A DNA stretch of 64,000 nucleotides, taken from assembly GCA_015680685.1 (NCBI GenBank), contig MNCI01000970.1, positions 663,811 to 727,810 of the forward strand, in the 5' to 3' direction. A program made the translations under genes and the position numbers. The notes below the pieces were generated by a model, which was given only the letters and a program-made list of their open reading frames with translations, was not told where the DNA came from and searched no databases. Source of the DNA: Gnetum montanum (lineage: Eukaryota; Streptophyta; Gnetopsida; Gnetales; Gnetaceae). This document shows positions 46,185 through 58,849 of the stretch, in pieces. Positions within the stretch are counted from its first letter, which is position 1. Each line of letters starts with the position of its first letter.

Positions 46185-46929
46185 TGATGAGCGGCGAGGT
46201 ACCCCTACACTCAACCATACGAATAGAGCATTTCACGCATGATTTGGTCGAATTATAAGGACTAAGTGCTTATGCACCCTTGTGGAACAAGGATGGGTTG
46301 GTTGATCATTGTCTTCCCAAGCTTACTTATATGTCATAATTGTATGGTTAAGTAAGCTTGAGGCATATGATTTTTATAGCTTTTTTGTTTTTTTGTCTTG
46401 TGGTAGTAGGGAAGGAGAGAGATAACTAAGTGAATAATTTATCTTAACTACTCATTAACTAAGTTTTAACTAATCCTAACACCAGCATCCATTCTCACTT
46501 GCCGTACACACCCTGAACCAGTGCAATACTATTGGGATTACCAAATGCTAATCGTTATTGGGTTACTAAGTGTTACATGCATGCTCAAAGTGATCATACT
46601 GAGTGTAATTTAAAGATTTTCTTAATTGATCAAAATGAATTGCTACACCAATACCATAAATGTAAAGTGCATAAAATAAAATAAATGCATAAGAAAATAA
46701 AATAAAAGAAATGCGTAAGAAAAAAAATCTCAAGTGCTGCAAGGATGAATTGAAGAGCTCATCTTTATTGCCATACACAAGGTGTGCTCAGGTACACAAT
46801 GGTCTAATAAATATCCATCCACACTTAGACCTCCTACTATGGGCACTTGGAAAATACTCTAATAGACTACAAGAGTTTCACTACTTGACTGCTAAAAGAC
46901 TTCTTTTCCAATTGTGTGCCTAGGCACTG

Positions 46930-46937
46930 TATTTATA
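46930..46937 (-). promoter_or_regulatory. E3 3' LTR TATA box
   Basis: GCCTATAAATACAG on the minus strand; conserved in the 5' LTR at 55971-55978. Confidence 0.75.
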
Positions 46938-46952
46938 GGCTTGGGAGAAACT

Positions 46953-47088
46953 ACTCTAATAATTAGAGTAACCACTCTAATAATTAGAATAACTGCTAAA
47001 GTAACTGCTAGAGTAACCACTTTAATAATTAGAATAATTGCTAGAGTAACCACTCTAATAATTAGAGTAACTACTAGAGTAACCACTC
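46953..47088. repeat. AT-rich palindrome array in the E3 3' LTR U3
   Basis: About five units of ACTCTAATAATTAGAGT (best copy 46953-46969), separated by AACC or AACTGCTAGAGTAACC. The near-palindromic units sit just upstream of the TATA box. The same array in the 5' LTR (55994-56117) has slightly different unit content. Confidence 0.88.
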
Positions 47089-47094
47089 TCATCA

Positions 47095-48959
47095 TACCCC
47101 CACGATTGAATGAAAAATTGTCCTTGAGTTCCTTACAAAATATTGGGAAGGTATGGGATTATTGACTAATTGACAACTGATGGTGGAATAGGATGGTAGA
47201 CTGAATGTGCCCAGTGAATGGATCAATAATCATATTACAACATTAGTGTTTATGACCATTGTGGTGTACACTCGTACATAAATGACATCCAGCCTTTATT
47301 TGATAGCTTGAAGAGAAAAAGAAAGAGAGAAAGAAGATGGAGCATGTTTCTGCCAATGTCGAGATTGCACCTTTTGTTCTTTATCCATAGCCGTGCCACC
47401 AAACTTGCTCCTTTCATAAATGCTCCAATTCTGGTCCATCCTTAGTGCTTTCTCCAAGCCCAGTCCATTGTTTGTATGATCATCATCTGCACACACAACA
47501 CAGTCACAAATGAGCAAGGATAGATAATCCACAATGAAGTTGATACCTTGCCTTGATATGAAGCACATTGGCTAAGTTGTGGTTATGGAAGAAATTGGTT
47601 CTAAGATTTATCACTGGCAACTACCCAAGGTGTAGGGGTTAGGTAATTAGTAAAATGGAAAAAAGTTGAAAAATTTGTGCTAGGTCCTCCATGACTAAGA
47701 GCGAACCTTCGGTAGCTATAAGATGGAAAAACATGAGGAATAAGAAAGATAAAAAATATCAACAACAATGCCAATAAAATGGATGTCATGGATGGGGATG
47801 AAACAAGGCATAATTGATTGCAAAAAATGTTTAAGGGAAAGAAGGTAACAATTGCACCAAAAAGAAATGCCAGTGGGTCCTCCCCAAAGCAAGCTCATGC
47901 CCTTTATGCCTTGACAAACCCACAAGCCAAAGAGTCTATAGGCTCTAGGAATGTCATTTAGAAGTAAGAGTTAAAAACTTACCCACAATAATTCACCAAA
48001 GAAAAATAATGCCTCAACCTAGAATGGACTAATGATAAAACCGGAAATGAGATGGAAAATGGGAAGAAAGATGGAGAGGAGAGAATGGAATGGAATCGTA
48101 AGAACAAGGTTGTGTAGGGATCCTTGTGTATTTCATGGTTAAGATAACTGAGTAGAACTCATCCCAAATATAGACTCAAACCAACCACATTCAATGACCT
48201 CACATCAATACACTTGGCCAATCCATCCTCTTGAGGCAACAAGAATTCTTTCACAAAGAGTGACCACCATCCCAAGGAGATTGACATGGAGAAGTAGGAA
48301 GCGAGAAAGGGCCTTAGTTAGAGGGAACCTTCAAGCATGGGTAACATGTCTTTGTAGTGCCATAATAAGTGCTTATAGCCCATATTGCTTTATTATGTCT
48401 AAGGGGTGTGCTTTGAATTCTTACCTTTTTCTCTTTTTTTTTTGTTTTTTTATAATTTTTTNCTATACAATTCTAAGCCAAAGGAGACCATAGAGTTGTA
48501 TGGATGAGTGGACGGTGTAGACTCATTTCCTGTTTTACCAAAAGAACCATACCTTAATATCAACATCATAATTGAAAGGTAAAAACCAAACATTAGCAAT
48601 CAATATGATATAATTCAATCCACCATCATGGGCACTTATTGGATGATGAATAAAAGTAAATCAAGCAATAAAGAAATAGTAAAAATATGAACGATGGTTA
48701 AAAAAAATAAGAAAAGTTGGAAAAATGTGTAAAAAAAAAATGTGTAAAACAAAAATTCAAAAAGAAATGAGGGCCTAGAATGGTTAGCATAGGTAGCCAT
48801 CTCCCCCATGAGTGAGTTGGAAGGAGGAGATCTGAAATAGTGAGCAAGGTTGTCCATTAAGAGAGGTAGGATGTGTATTGGCTATCCTAAGCTCCTGGAA
48901 AGGTTTGGTTTGTTGCATGTTGACCAAAATTTTTTTATTTGGCTCTCAAGTTTGTATAT
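47095..48959. other. E3 3' region, no gene recognised
   Basis: Sequence between integrase and the 3' LTR. A candidate polypurine tract GTGGGGGTA (minus strand, complement of 47095-47103) abuts the LTR. The rest is A/T-rich with no env-like or accessory frame visible, in contrast to E2. An N at 48462 lies in a T-rich run. Confidence 0.5.
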
Positions 48960-50130
48960 TATCATGGCCCCTAAAGGAAAAGTTGCATAAATAATATAAG
49001 GTCCTTCCCACAGTGTTTGAAATTTAGTATGTTGTGGCACATGTGTAGATTTCTAGTAGAGAACCTTATCTCCTGGCTAATATTTAAGTTTCCTAATTCT
49101 TAGGTTATGACATTGTTTATTGAAGGCCTTGTGTAATTTGTTAGATGATAGTGCAGCTAATTGATTTTCATCTAGCAAGTCAAGGGTTACTAACCATTGT
49201 TTTTGTGCTAGATCAAGGTCAAGGTTGAGGTCACATGCCATGGATAGTGTATAGAGCTTAGTTTGAGTGGGAAGTGTTGGTAATTTACCATACACTAACT
49301 CATAGCGAGAGTAGCCTATAGGGAGTTTCCATGTTGAGTAGTATGCCCAAAGAGCATCGTCCAATTTAGTGCTCCAGTCTTGCCTAAACTTGCTAATGGT
49401 TCTTGTCAATATCTTCATAATCTCCTTGTTGGTGACTTCTGCTTGATTGTTCACTTGGGGGTGGTATGGTGTAGTCAATTTATGCTCAACCCCTAAGCAT
49501 TGCATTAATTTCCAAAAAGTTGTATGTGTGAAGTGTGTACCATTGTCTAAAATAAGTGCACGCAACACATCAAACTTGTTTATGATTTGTTGTTGAACAA
49601 ATTATGTAGCTGTAGATGATGTACACTCTNACAACACATCAAACTTGTTTATGATTTGTTGTTGAACAAATTATGTAGCTGTAGATGATGTACACTCTTT
49701 AACAATCGCTGCTTTGACCCATTTTGTTAGGTAATCAACGACAACAATAATATAAGCTTTTCTATTGGACATTGGTGTAATTGGCCCCATAAAATCAATT
49801 CCCCAAATGTTGAAGGGTTCTAATGGTTGAATCCATTATTGTAGACCCTTCATTCTAGCAGTCATTCCCCCATCACATTGACAACACTCACAAGATTGGA
49901 TGAAACAATGGGCATCTCGAAATAATGTAGGCCAATAATATCTTGCAAGTAGGATCTTGATGGCCATTCATCTCCTAGTGTAATGACCCCCACAAGGACC
50001 CTCATGAGCATCTTGGAGAAATTGTAGTTGATCTATATCGGGAACATACTATCAAACCAAGCCATCAGGACACACTTTGTAAAGTTTCCCATTGATCTCC
50101 AAAAAGTACTTGGCTCAATGAAGAAACTAT
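48960..50130 (-). pseudogene. E3 integrase
   Basis: On the minus strand, AHEGPCGGHY (two His) lies near 50010 and YYWPTLFRDAHCF near 49930, then C-x-x-C as CECCQCDG near 49885. [15 protein letters not shown] (first Asp) lies near 49800, RALILDNGTHF (second Asp) near 49540-49565, and QAEVTNKEI (Glu) near 49430-49450. The last 163 codons (49568-49077) are continuous and include WAYYSTWKLPIGYSRYELVY. The core is interrupted only by the N-flanked duplication at 49563-49698, which is likely an assembly artefact, and by a few stops. The three catalytic acidic residues are kept. Confidence 0.88.
49563..49698. other. 67-bp direct duplication flanking a single N
   Basis: 49563-49629 and 49632-49698 are identical, separated by N at 49630 and one base. 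The duplicated piece is integrase coding sequence that appears once in the homologous E2 integrase, so this is most likely an unmerged contig overlap. Confidence 0.85.
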
Positions 50131-50720
50131 TGTTTCTTCTTAAGGTTTAACTCTTGTGGTGTTTGTTGGGTGAGGAGATAGGTAAGAATGCTACTATACC
50201 AGTTTGTCTCCGTGGGTGATTGATTATTCACTACACTAGGAAAGAGGAATTTATAAGGGAAATGATTAGAAATTGGATACTCATCCTCTTTGTTGTCCCA
50301 TCGCAATCGAGATAAATGATCAACAACTACATTCTCGGTGCCCTTGCGATCAATGATCATTAAATTGAACTCTTGTAAGATTACAAGCCATTGTATGATA
50401 CGGGGGCTTACCATTGGCTTATTCATAAGGAACTAGATTGCACTATGATCTATATGTATATATACTTTATATTCCAATACATAGTGTCTAAAATTTTCTA
50501 GTGCAAACACTACAACCATTAATTCTTTTTCTGTGGTAGTGTAGTTAAGTTGTGCACCAACAATACTTCTACTTGCACAGTGGATGTAATAAGGATGCTT
50601 TTAGTCATCTAAATGTGTAAGTACGACTCCTAAAGCATAGTTGGATGTGTCAGTCATGATATGGAATGGTTTGGACTAGTTAAGAGCTTGCAGAATGGGT
50701 GTTTCTACTAGCCTTTGCTT
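50131..50720 (-). pseudogene. E3 RNase H and linker to integrase
   Basis: FHIMTDTSNYALGVVLTH (catalytic Asp) lies near 50615-50670 and PYYIHCASRSIVGAQLNYT near 50535-50595. ELMVVVFALENFRHYVLEYK (Glu) lies near 50475-50525 and HIDHSAI near 50440. Then LMNKPMVSPRIIQWLVILQE and a long open linker run from 50426 to 50127 (99 codons). A single retroviral-type RNase H is present. Confidence 0.85.
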
Positions 50721-51600
50721 TAAATTTTGGAAAGCTAGTTTGCATTCCCTAGTCTATTCGAAAGGTATATCCTTTTTTGTTAATTCCACTAATGGTTTGG
50801 CCACCTTTGAAAAGTTCTCAATAAATCTCCTATAGTAGCTAGTGTGTCCAAGGAATGATTGAATATCTTTGATAGTTTTTGGTTGATGGGTAATTCCTTA
50901 GATAATTTTGATTTTCTCAGGGTCTACTTCTATCCTTGTGTGAGAGATTTTTTGCACTAGTACTATGCCTTCTTGGACCATCAAATGGATTTTCTGCTAG
51001 TTGAGCCTCAAATTAGTTTCTACACATCTTTTTAACACTTGCTCCAGCTGGTCCAAGCCTTGATCAAAGTTTGCTCCATAAGTGGAGAAGTCATCCATAA
51101 AGACCTCCACACCATTCCCTATTTGCTATTGGAATATGCTTAGAACTAGTTGTTGAAATGTTGTAGGGGCATTGTACAAGCCAAACGACATTTGTTTGTA
51201 TGCGAATGTTCCCTAAGAACTGGTGAACATAGTCTTGGCTTGGTCTTCTAGGGCTATTTGTATTTGGTTATATCCACTATATCCATCCAGAAAACTATAA
51301 TAGCGATGCCCTGTGATGGTGTCTAAGACTTGGTCAACAAATGGAAATGGAAAGTGATCTTTGAATGTTTCCATATTTAGTAGCCTAAAATCTATGCACA
51401 CCCTCCATTTTCCTCCCTTTTAGGCATAATAACTAAGGGGCTAACCCATTCTCTATCAGCAATGAGGTATATGAACCTATCCTTGAGAAGCTGTTTGATT
51501 TCTTCCTTAACTACTTGCTTCAGCTTAGGGTTCAATCACCTCTACGGTTGTCTTCGAGGCTTTATGGAGGGCTTAGTGTAAATTCTATGTTGGCATATCC
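50721..51600 (-). pseudogene. E3 reverse transcriptase
   Basis: GGKWRMCIDFRLL lies near 51385-51420 and FLDGYSGYNQIQIALEDQAK near 51230-51290. MSFGLYNAPTTFQQ lies near 51150-51190, the catalytic FMDDFSTYG at about 51075-51105, and LGHTSYYRRFIENFSKVAKP near 50800-50860. All Ty3/gypsy RT motifs are present with the FMDD box as in E2. A frameshift lies near 51415-51425 and a few stops occur at CAG/CAA positions. Confidence 0.87.
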
Positions 51601-53029
51601 TAGGATCTATTCTAGTTAATTTGGGATATGACAAAGTGAAGGCTTTCGACCATTTATTTATTACCTTTAGCAGTTCTTCTTTCTATTGAGGAGTAAGCTT
51701 AGCATTGATAATTACCGGTTTTCCATTTTTTAATGAATGTGTATTCCATACTAGTGGGCAATGGTTTTAGCTCGAGGGGCTCCTGCTTAAATTTTTCAGG
51801 GATTTACAACTTCCCCTAGTTGATATTTTCAAGGTTAAGACTTGGAAGTTGGTGGTGGACTTGCTATAATATGTCTATGATATCGATGTAAGCATAAGTC
51901 AAACCCTTAGTTAGTTCCATGCATATGAGTGAACTACTTTCTTGATAAGCTATCAACCACTAGGTATCTTCTTGTTGTGTGGCTACTACATACAGGCATC
52001 TTTGTATGTTGATCACTTGTGCACACTGATTGCATGCAGGCAATGTTAAACTTTGCATAAACCATAACCTCTGCATACAATTACACCCTATGTCACTATA
52101 TGTGATGCACGAAACTTTCTTCTTTTGGATCTTTCTGAATGTATTTTTCTTTGATATTTCTAGGGAAAGATCATGGATTCCTAGGCATGCATCGATGGTG
52201 CTTTGCCATGCTCTTCCCATTATGATTGGGAAGTCCCCCTTACTATTGTTTACTTGAATCACTAGGAAGTTAGCTAGGGACAACCACCCACAAACAATGG
52301 TAACAATGTCTTCCACCAGTCCCAATGGGATAGTGATGGGCTGGTCAACCAACTCTAGATGGATGTTGATCTTTTTCAATGGAGGCAAGTTCCCGGCCTT
52401 ATACATTTCTTGAGAAATCAAGTTGACACCGAAACCTAAATCCAAAAGAGCCTTGCATAGCACATTTCCAGTGATTTTTAAGTATATCAGAGGACTCCCA
52501 GGATCAAAGAATATCTTAGGAACATGGCTAGCTTTGATCCAACAGTGATGGCATGTGTTAGCATGACTGTATGCGTTGAGTGCGGTGATTGGGTTGAAGG
52601 AGGCTTCAAAGTTTTGATTGATATTGAGGCATCTAAGGAATCAACTGCTTGTGATTGTAAGGGCTTGGTTGGACTATTGATTCTAAAGAAAGGTCTTTTC
52701 TTCATGTGGTTGTTGGAACCAATAGTAGGTTGAGAGTTAATAGCCCTCGTGGTGTTACGTTGCTGTAGTTGGGTAGGGATTTCACCTTCCATCACGGGAG
52801 CAGGTGGTAGTGGAGCTATTGGTGGAAGAGATGTAGCCAGATGAGAAGGATGATATGCTTATAGAATATCACCTCTAGAAGAGGGAGTTCCATAATACTT
52901 GCAGGCTTGGTAGTAAGGTTGAGGAGTGACGTGACTAGTAGAGTCACGTGGGGAGATTGGCTACTACATGTAACATCCATACGGGTCAGTTGTTAGTAAG
53001 GATATGGTTGCTTTGATGGTGGCATTCCC
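51601..53029 (-). pseudogene. E3 aspartic protease and flanking linkers
   Basis: An open stretch at 52463-51960 (167 codons) carries the retropepsin core. ALLDLGFGVNLIS has the active-site box DLG instead of DSG, then IPLGLVEDIVTIVCGW and GDFPIIMGRAW, and a Cys-containing C-terminal part (CNQCAQVINIQRCLYVVAT) equivalent to E4 63341-63400. Ser-to-Leu in the DSG box would probably impair activity. The sides (53029-52470 and 51950-51610) are low-complexity linkers with stops. Confidence 0.82.
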
Positions 53030-55099
53030 CATGATTATGGGTGTTGCCACTATTGATATTGCTTAATCAATTGTGGTGGAGTTCCATTTGGATAATATGT
53101 TAAGGGTTGGTTGGTGGAATTGTCTTAGGATACCTTGAGGATAAGGTAGCCTTTGGGCTTTTTGCCTTTTGTTTAATTGTGGGTTGAGTGCATACACCCT
53201 AGACTCTTGCAGATGTGAGATTATAGGGAAACATCCCTTAGGAGGGTCATATTGACATATTTCACATCCACTATCATTGTTAGTTTCCAACTCCACAACC
53301 TCTTTAATGATGGCAACTTTGCCCTTACCCTTGCTACATGCATGTTCAGCTTCTTTCTTTTATCTTTTCTTACTACCTTGCTCTCTAGACTCGCCTACTA
53401 TTTTAAGAACAATTTGAAATCTATTATATAGGGAATCCCATATTTGGTCTACATTTTCTGAAACTTCTGATGTCATCTTTTGGATAGGCAAAGTTTTCCT
53501 ATTCACCATCTCTTTAAGTGATGACTCTTCTTCATCCTCACAAAATATTACTCTCCTCTTTCGAACGGAAGGATCTCAGTTATACTCTTCTACACTTTCT
53601 CTCTTCCATAGCTCACCTTCTTCCTTAGCAACTTGCTCCAATAGTCTTTGAATTTGATGGGACCTAAGCTCGAATAGTCTCTCTTGGGCATAAGTCCCAA
53701 AGGTTCTTCTCATTTCATGCCTAAGCCCATCCACAAGATGGCGCAGTTGATCCCTTTGTGAATAACCATGGCTAGGATAATGATGTAACAGTGCATAGTA
53801 TTGGCCCATGGCAACATCCAAGGGTTCATTTCCTCCTTGTTTTCAACCTTGGATTTGGTTTTGCAAGCTAAACACTCGGTAGTACATTTGGTACTTGTCA
53901 TTGAATAGTTTTAACATAGTACTCCACCTATGAATGAATTCCGGTTCTAAAGACTGGTACCAACTTTTCACTTCTTTAATTAATGTCCATGGGAACAACT
54001 TAAGTTTTTGCCATTTCTTCTCTATGTTTTGTAAGGCACATGCATCATGGAATGCTTGTAAATGATTCTAAGGATTAGCGTTGTATCCCCCTTCAAATTG
54101 TGGGATGTTGTTCATATCTAATCTCTTGATCCTACTATCTTTTTGATGCCTTATTGGAATTCTAATAGCCTTAATTATGTCCAACATACTTTGAGTAGTG
54201 AGGAGGGTTTCATCGTGATCGTCTCATCCATGGTGTCTATGATGCCTACGTTGTTCCCTACTCTCCTTTCTTCTATGTCGTGACTCTCTAGAGTGCCCTC
54301 ATTCCCTTTCCTGGCTGTTTCATCTATGAATTCCACTTTTCCTACCTTTATCCCCATGGTCTTTTTCTTTATGATCACATCTAGATATTGAAGGTGAGGT
54401 TGAAGGAGATGATGAAGGTAAAGAAGAAGGAGAACCATCACCATGATGGTGTCTGCTACCTTCTCTTTTGCGGTCTCAGCCCTAATTGCAATTTTGATTA
54501 GAATGTCCCCCTTTATCATGAGTTCGTGTCCCTTTTTTGGATCCTTTGTGCCTGTGGGTATCAGAACTTGGGTTATGAATAGTGGAATGAAGGTCTTGAT
54601 ACACAACCCTTTGGCCAAAGTCAAGGGGAGAAACATCGTTGTGTGGGTGATTGCTTGAGGTAGGTTCACCACCCTCATTTTTGCTTAAGATATGTGAGGC
54701 ATCTTGGGACCACTTACACTTCAAAGACTTATGATGTCTCTTTTGTTGCAAGTCCCTTTGACATTGTGCCTTTGTGGGACAGTATTCTCTCAAGTTATGG
54801 TCTTGCACAACGTATTCTATGTGTAAGTGCGGCATGCCAATTCGTGTGAGAGCATGAAGAAGCATGCTTGGGACTGAACAATCGGGAGGTAACACTATGT
54901 TACCTTCTAAGTCTCACCAACATAGTTGTTCATCTTGATGGAGGATAAAGGTGAAGTTTGGTATATACTCATCAGGATGAATATATACCACTCGAACTTG
55001 TTAAGGGACTGGCAGATCAACATCATGTGTATTACGCCGTTGACTATTTCCTATTTTAGACCTAGGTGGTGAGGCACTTTCATATGAAGAAGAAGACAT
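53030..55099 (-). pseudogene. E3 Gag
   Basis: It starts at the ATG complementary to 55097-55099 (MSSSSYESASPP), as in E4. HPDEYIPNFTFILHQDEQ lies near 54935-54990. An Arg/Asp/Ser/His-rich basic region with a Ser-Pro tract follows (54240-54480). The gag domain has NNIPQFEGGYNANP near 54070-54115, LKLFPWTLIKEVKSWYQSLE near 53955-54010 and GQYYALLHHYPSHGYSQRDQ near 53755-53810. A heptad-like EQVAKEEGELWKRES follows near 53590-53635. The CxxC knuckle CEICQYDPPKGC lies near 53235-53270, and a Tyr/Gln/Pro tail ends the protein. Stops and shifts occur, but long stretches are intact (54895-54482, 53821-53576). Confidence 0.85.
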
Positions 55100-55196
55100 A
55101 CTTGTCTATTCAGTATGCAATGTATTCTTGTTTATTATTTTCTCAACCAAACCTAAGGGTTCATTCCAATGATGTGAATGATTTCCTATGTTCTAG

Positions 55197-55214
55197 TCCT
55201 TGGCAACGGTGCCA
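55197..55214 (-). other. E3 primer-binding site (tRNA-Asp type)
   Basis: TGGCACCGTTGCCAAGGA on the minus strand, one base inside the 5' LTR. The same class as E2 and E4. Confidence 0.8.
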
Positions 55215-55215
55215 A

Positions 55216-56123
55216 TGATGAGCGGCGAGGTACCCCTACACTCAACCATACAAATACAAGTGTTTCACACATAATCTTGTCAAATTCCAAGGACTAAGTG
55301 CTTATGCGTCCTTGTGGAACAAGGACAGGTTGGTTGATCATTGTCTTCCCAAGCTTACTTGTATTTCACAATTGTATGGTTAAGTAAGCTTGAGGCATAT
55401 GATTTTTATAGCTTTTATGTTTTTATGTCCTATGCTAGTAGGGAAGGAGAGAGATAACTAAGTCACTAATTTATCTTAACTACTCATTAATTAAGTTTTA
55501 ACTAATCCTAACACCAACATCCGTTCTCACTTGCCATACACATCTTGAACCAGTGAAACACTATTGGGATTACCAAACGCTAATCATTACTAGGTTACCA
55601 AGTGTTACACGCATGCTCGAAGTGATCGTATTGAGTGTAATTTAACGATTTTCTTAATTGATCAAAATGAATTGCTATGCTATAACATAAATGTAAACTG
55701 CATAAAATAAAATAAAGTAAAATAATTTCATAAGAAAATAAAATAAAAGAAATGTGTAAGAAAACAAATATCAAGTGCTGCAAGGATGAATTGAAGAGCT
55801 TGTCTTTATTGCCATACACAAGGTGTGCTCAGATACATAATGCTTGAATAAAGATCCATCCATACTTAGACCTCCTACTATGGTCACTTGGAAAATACTC
55901 TAACAAACTACAAGAGTTTCGCTACTTGACTGCTAAAAGACTTTTTTTCCAATTGTGTGCATAGGCACTATATTTATAGGCTTGGGAGCAATTACTCTAA
56001 TAATTAGAGTAACCAATCTAATAATTAGAATAACTGCTAGAGTACCCACTCTAATAATTAGAATAACTGCTAGAGTAACCACTCTAATAATTAGAGTAAC
56101 TACTAGAGTAACCGCTCTCATCA
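55216..56123 (-). repeat. E3 5' LTR
   Basis: TGATGAGCGGCG to CTCTCATCA on the plus strand (908 bases), matching 46185-47094. A TATAAATA box lies at 55971-55978 (complement), and the palindrome array at 55994-56117. It is followed by GACAT, the right target copy. Confidence 0.92.
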
Positions 56124-58849
56124 GACATGAATCAATATTGGTCTTATTAGTATTCATAGATTGTGTTTAGATAGAATGCCACTCAAATGAGACACCATAC
56201 AATCAACTCAACTTTATGCTATGGACACTGGCTAATTGTTACTAGGATATAGAAATAAACTATAAGAGTTTAGATACCCTAATGATCAAATAGTACCATA
56301 AAAATAGTAGGTGAATTATATTCATAAGCATTTATTTTAACTACATCAACATATTTGTGTTATCACATTATAGGCTTAGTCAACTAAGTTGCATAGACTA
56401 AGCTACATTGATGAAGCCCTTTTCAAATAGTACTTTCTTTATTCATCAATCATCCTAAAGACTACAATCATGAGTTCAACGAAACAACATCATGAACACA
56501 TGACCATCCCATAAGAAAGAAGAAAATAAAAGTACATTTAGATAACTTTATTAATTAATTAAACTTTTTAAAAATGTAGTCCTTAGACAAATAGTTAGTG
56601 TTTCATATTCAAACATATGTCCAAGGACTATTAGACATGGGTTACACATGAATAATGCTAAAGACATTAGAGGAGTACCTTTGGATATGAGTTACATGCC
56701 TTTCTAGTCGCATGTTGGGATTAGTTCAAGAAACTATTTAAACCTTAGAAGTAGCCTACTTTCAAACATGGGTCAGTTAACTATATATTAATACCCTTGT
56801 TGTATCCACACTCATCTTCCTTTCAACCATTTGTAAGCTTTGTCGATTGGCTAGATAACATCATTTAGTATTTTTATAGTATTTGGCATTCTTTCTAAGG
56901 GCATATTTACATCATTTTACTTTTGATGTTATTTTTGATATTTGGCATTATTTTAACTTTAGTTTAATAACTCAACATCTAGAAGCTTTGAGAGTCCTCT
57001 TTGTGTAGTGCATCATTTTTTCATAATTTACAAGAAATTTTTTGGTGTATACATAGAACACTTAGGACATCATTTCGGGTGAATAATTTGATCTAATATT
57101 TTCTTTTTTAGACAAGGAACACATTTACCTTAAGCACTCAAATTTCATTTTTAACATTTTAGAGCTCTTGTATCTACTTGCAAACCTTAATTCCCATATG
57201 AAGTAATTGTATCCCCTACATTATGTACTCACTTAGAACGTGAAGAAATCCTTGGATCAAACTCAAACAATCTAGTTTGATCCAAATTCTAGTTATGTTA
57301 GGCTTGTACTTACATTGGCATTTATCTTAGATAAAAACCTAATTAGATATACATATTATAGATTGAGCTAATGTAGCTCATCATTAGTAACCTTTAAGTT
57401 ACTTATCCTTGATTGCAAAGAAAAGTTTTGGTAACCATTTGCAAGAAACATTTGTATGGAAATAAAGTATACATGTTCCTTTTTCTTCAATTGTTTTCTT
57501 CTACTTGGTAGAGATCTCTTATTTTACTTATAGATTCAATTAGTAGAATTACATTTTCTACCATTCCTCTATTGGTTTATTCACAAAAATGTGTTTCTTT
57601 TTCTATTCTTACATTATTTTTTTTCATTTCATTTTTACTACATTTAATTTGCAAATTACTTTCTCTTGACTTTGGTGTTACTTTTGCTTCTAGGTCATTA
57701 CATTAATATGAGAAAAAAATCCTTATTTAATTTGGAAATATATATTTAGACTATTTATTGTAATGAATAGTGTTGCATTGACTTAATTGTGTTCGTGATA
57801 TTAGGAAAGAAAACACAATATTTTGTTCCAGTTGTTATGAATTGGTCATATTAATTCCAACAACCCTAAGGGTGATTTTATTTAAACTAATTGATTAATT
57901 TGTTTATCCTTGCTAAAGGTCCATCATCAAACATGTATCTCATTCCATTTTAGTAATATGACTAGAAAACATATTTTGCAAATGTTTCTTTGTTAGTTCT
58001 AATAAGTACAAGTAGAACGGTTATGGACTCATGTGTCATTATTGGGAACCATGTCCATATCCCATTTTTACTTCCTCATTTCATCTATGCATACTGATCA
58101 TGAAAGCTCATTAGAGTTATTAATGTAATTGGGACCACATTACCTTGATGGTAATGACCTCTTATTTGTAGAAGATTAAGGAAAGAATGTTGTGGTCTAA
58201 CTATGTTGTGCAATTATTTCTTTTCTGGATAGATGATATAAGATGAATCTTTCATAATTATATGATGTTATTCTTGCATCATCATTAATTCCTTCATGAA
58301 GAAGAAGACAATAATTTTACAATTTACTCAGCTAAAGACTTAAGAAAACACGAAAATTATCACAAAAAATGTAAAAATGCCAAGAAATGAAAAACATACT
58401 AACAATAGGAAAACATGGAAAGAAATGAAAAATAATAAAAATAAGAAAATTCTAAAAAAGTTAACAAATTAATAAATATAAAAAAGAAAAATTAATTTAA
58501 AAAAATAACAAAATAACAAAAAAAAAAAAAACTACACTTAACAATTCCAAGTTTTAATATAGCTAATCTTCCTCATGATTGAGTTTGAAGAAGAATATGT
58601 AGAGAATGAGTTGGACTTGGAAAATTTTAAAAGAGGTGGTGGTGGTGATGATAAGGGGTTTCTAAAAATTTAATATATTTTATATTAACTAAAATTATTT
58701 TTTGAGATGCAACAAGATTGTAGATTTGAAGGGCACTCAACTTGTAGATTTCATAAATAATGTAAGAACATTGAAAATGTGTCTAAAGTTTCATTCATTG
58801 TGGCATAGGGTTTGGGTTATAGTAGATAACCTTATCTCATAGTTTTAAC
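56124..58849. other. AT-rich DNA, no gene recognised
   Basis: Very AT-rich with poly-A/T patches (notably 58330-58540). I see no motif. Part of it could be the far-decayed 3' region and LTR of the E5 relic, whose integrase begins at 58850, but I could not find LTR ends. Confidence 0.4.

Larger units (their letters stand above)
46185..47094 (-). repeat. E3 3' LTR
   Basis: On the plus strand it runs from TGATGAGCGGCG to CTCTCATCA (910 bases), so the ends are a 7-bp inverted pair TGATGAG/CTCATCA. A TATAAATA box lies at 46930-46937 (complement), and the palindrome array at 46953-47088 is upstream of it on the minus strand. Confidence 0.92.
46185..56123 (-). mobile_element. E3: Athila-like Ty3/gypsy retrotransposon
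   Basis: LTRs at 46185-47094 (3') and 55216-56123 (5') are flanked by GATAT and GACAT, a 5-bp target duplication with one change. On the minus strand the order is PBS, gag, protease, RT, RNase H, integrase, then a 1.9-kb 3' region without a recognisable env-like frame. The Gag, protease and integrase closely match E2 and E4. It is better preserved than E1, but every gene has stops or shifts. Two Ns lie inside (48462 and 49630). Confidence 0.92.

Noticed and set aside
46914-47165. Open stretches with repeated TLIIRVTT (also 55955-56170 and on the minus strand)
   Set aside because: They are translations of the AT-rich palindrome array in the E3 LTR, not proteins.
48408-48493. N at 48462 as a third duplicated join
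   Set aside because: It lies in a T-rich homopolymer region and no flanking duplication is visible; likely a simple base-call or gap problem.
56124-58849. Possible LTR of relic E5, suggested by GCTCATCA at about 57378-57385
   Set aside because: No matching TGATGAG start, TATA box or homology to other LTRs could be found around it.
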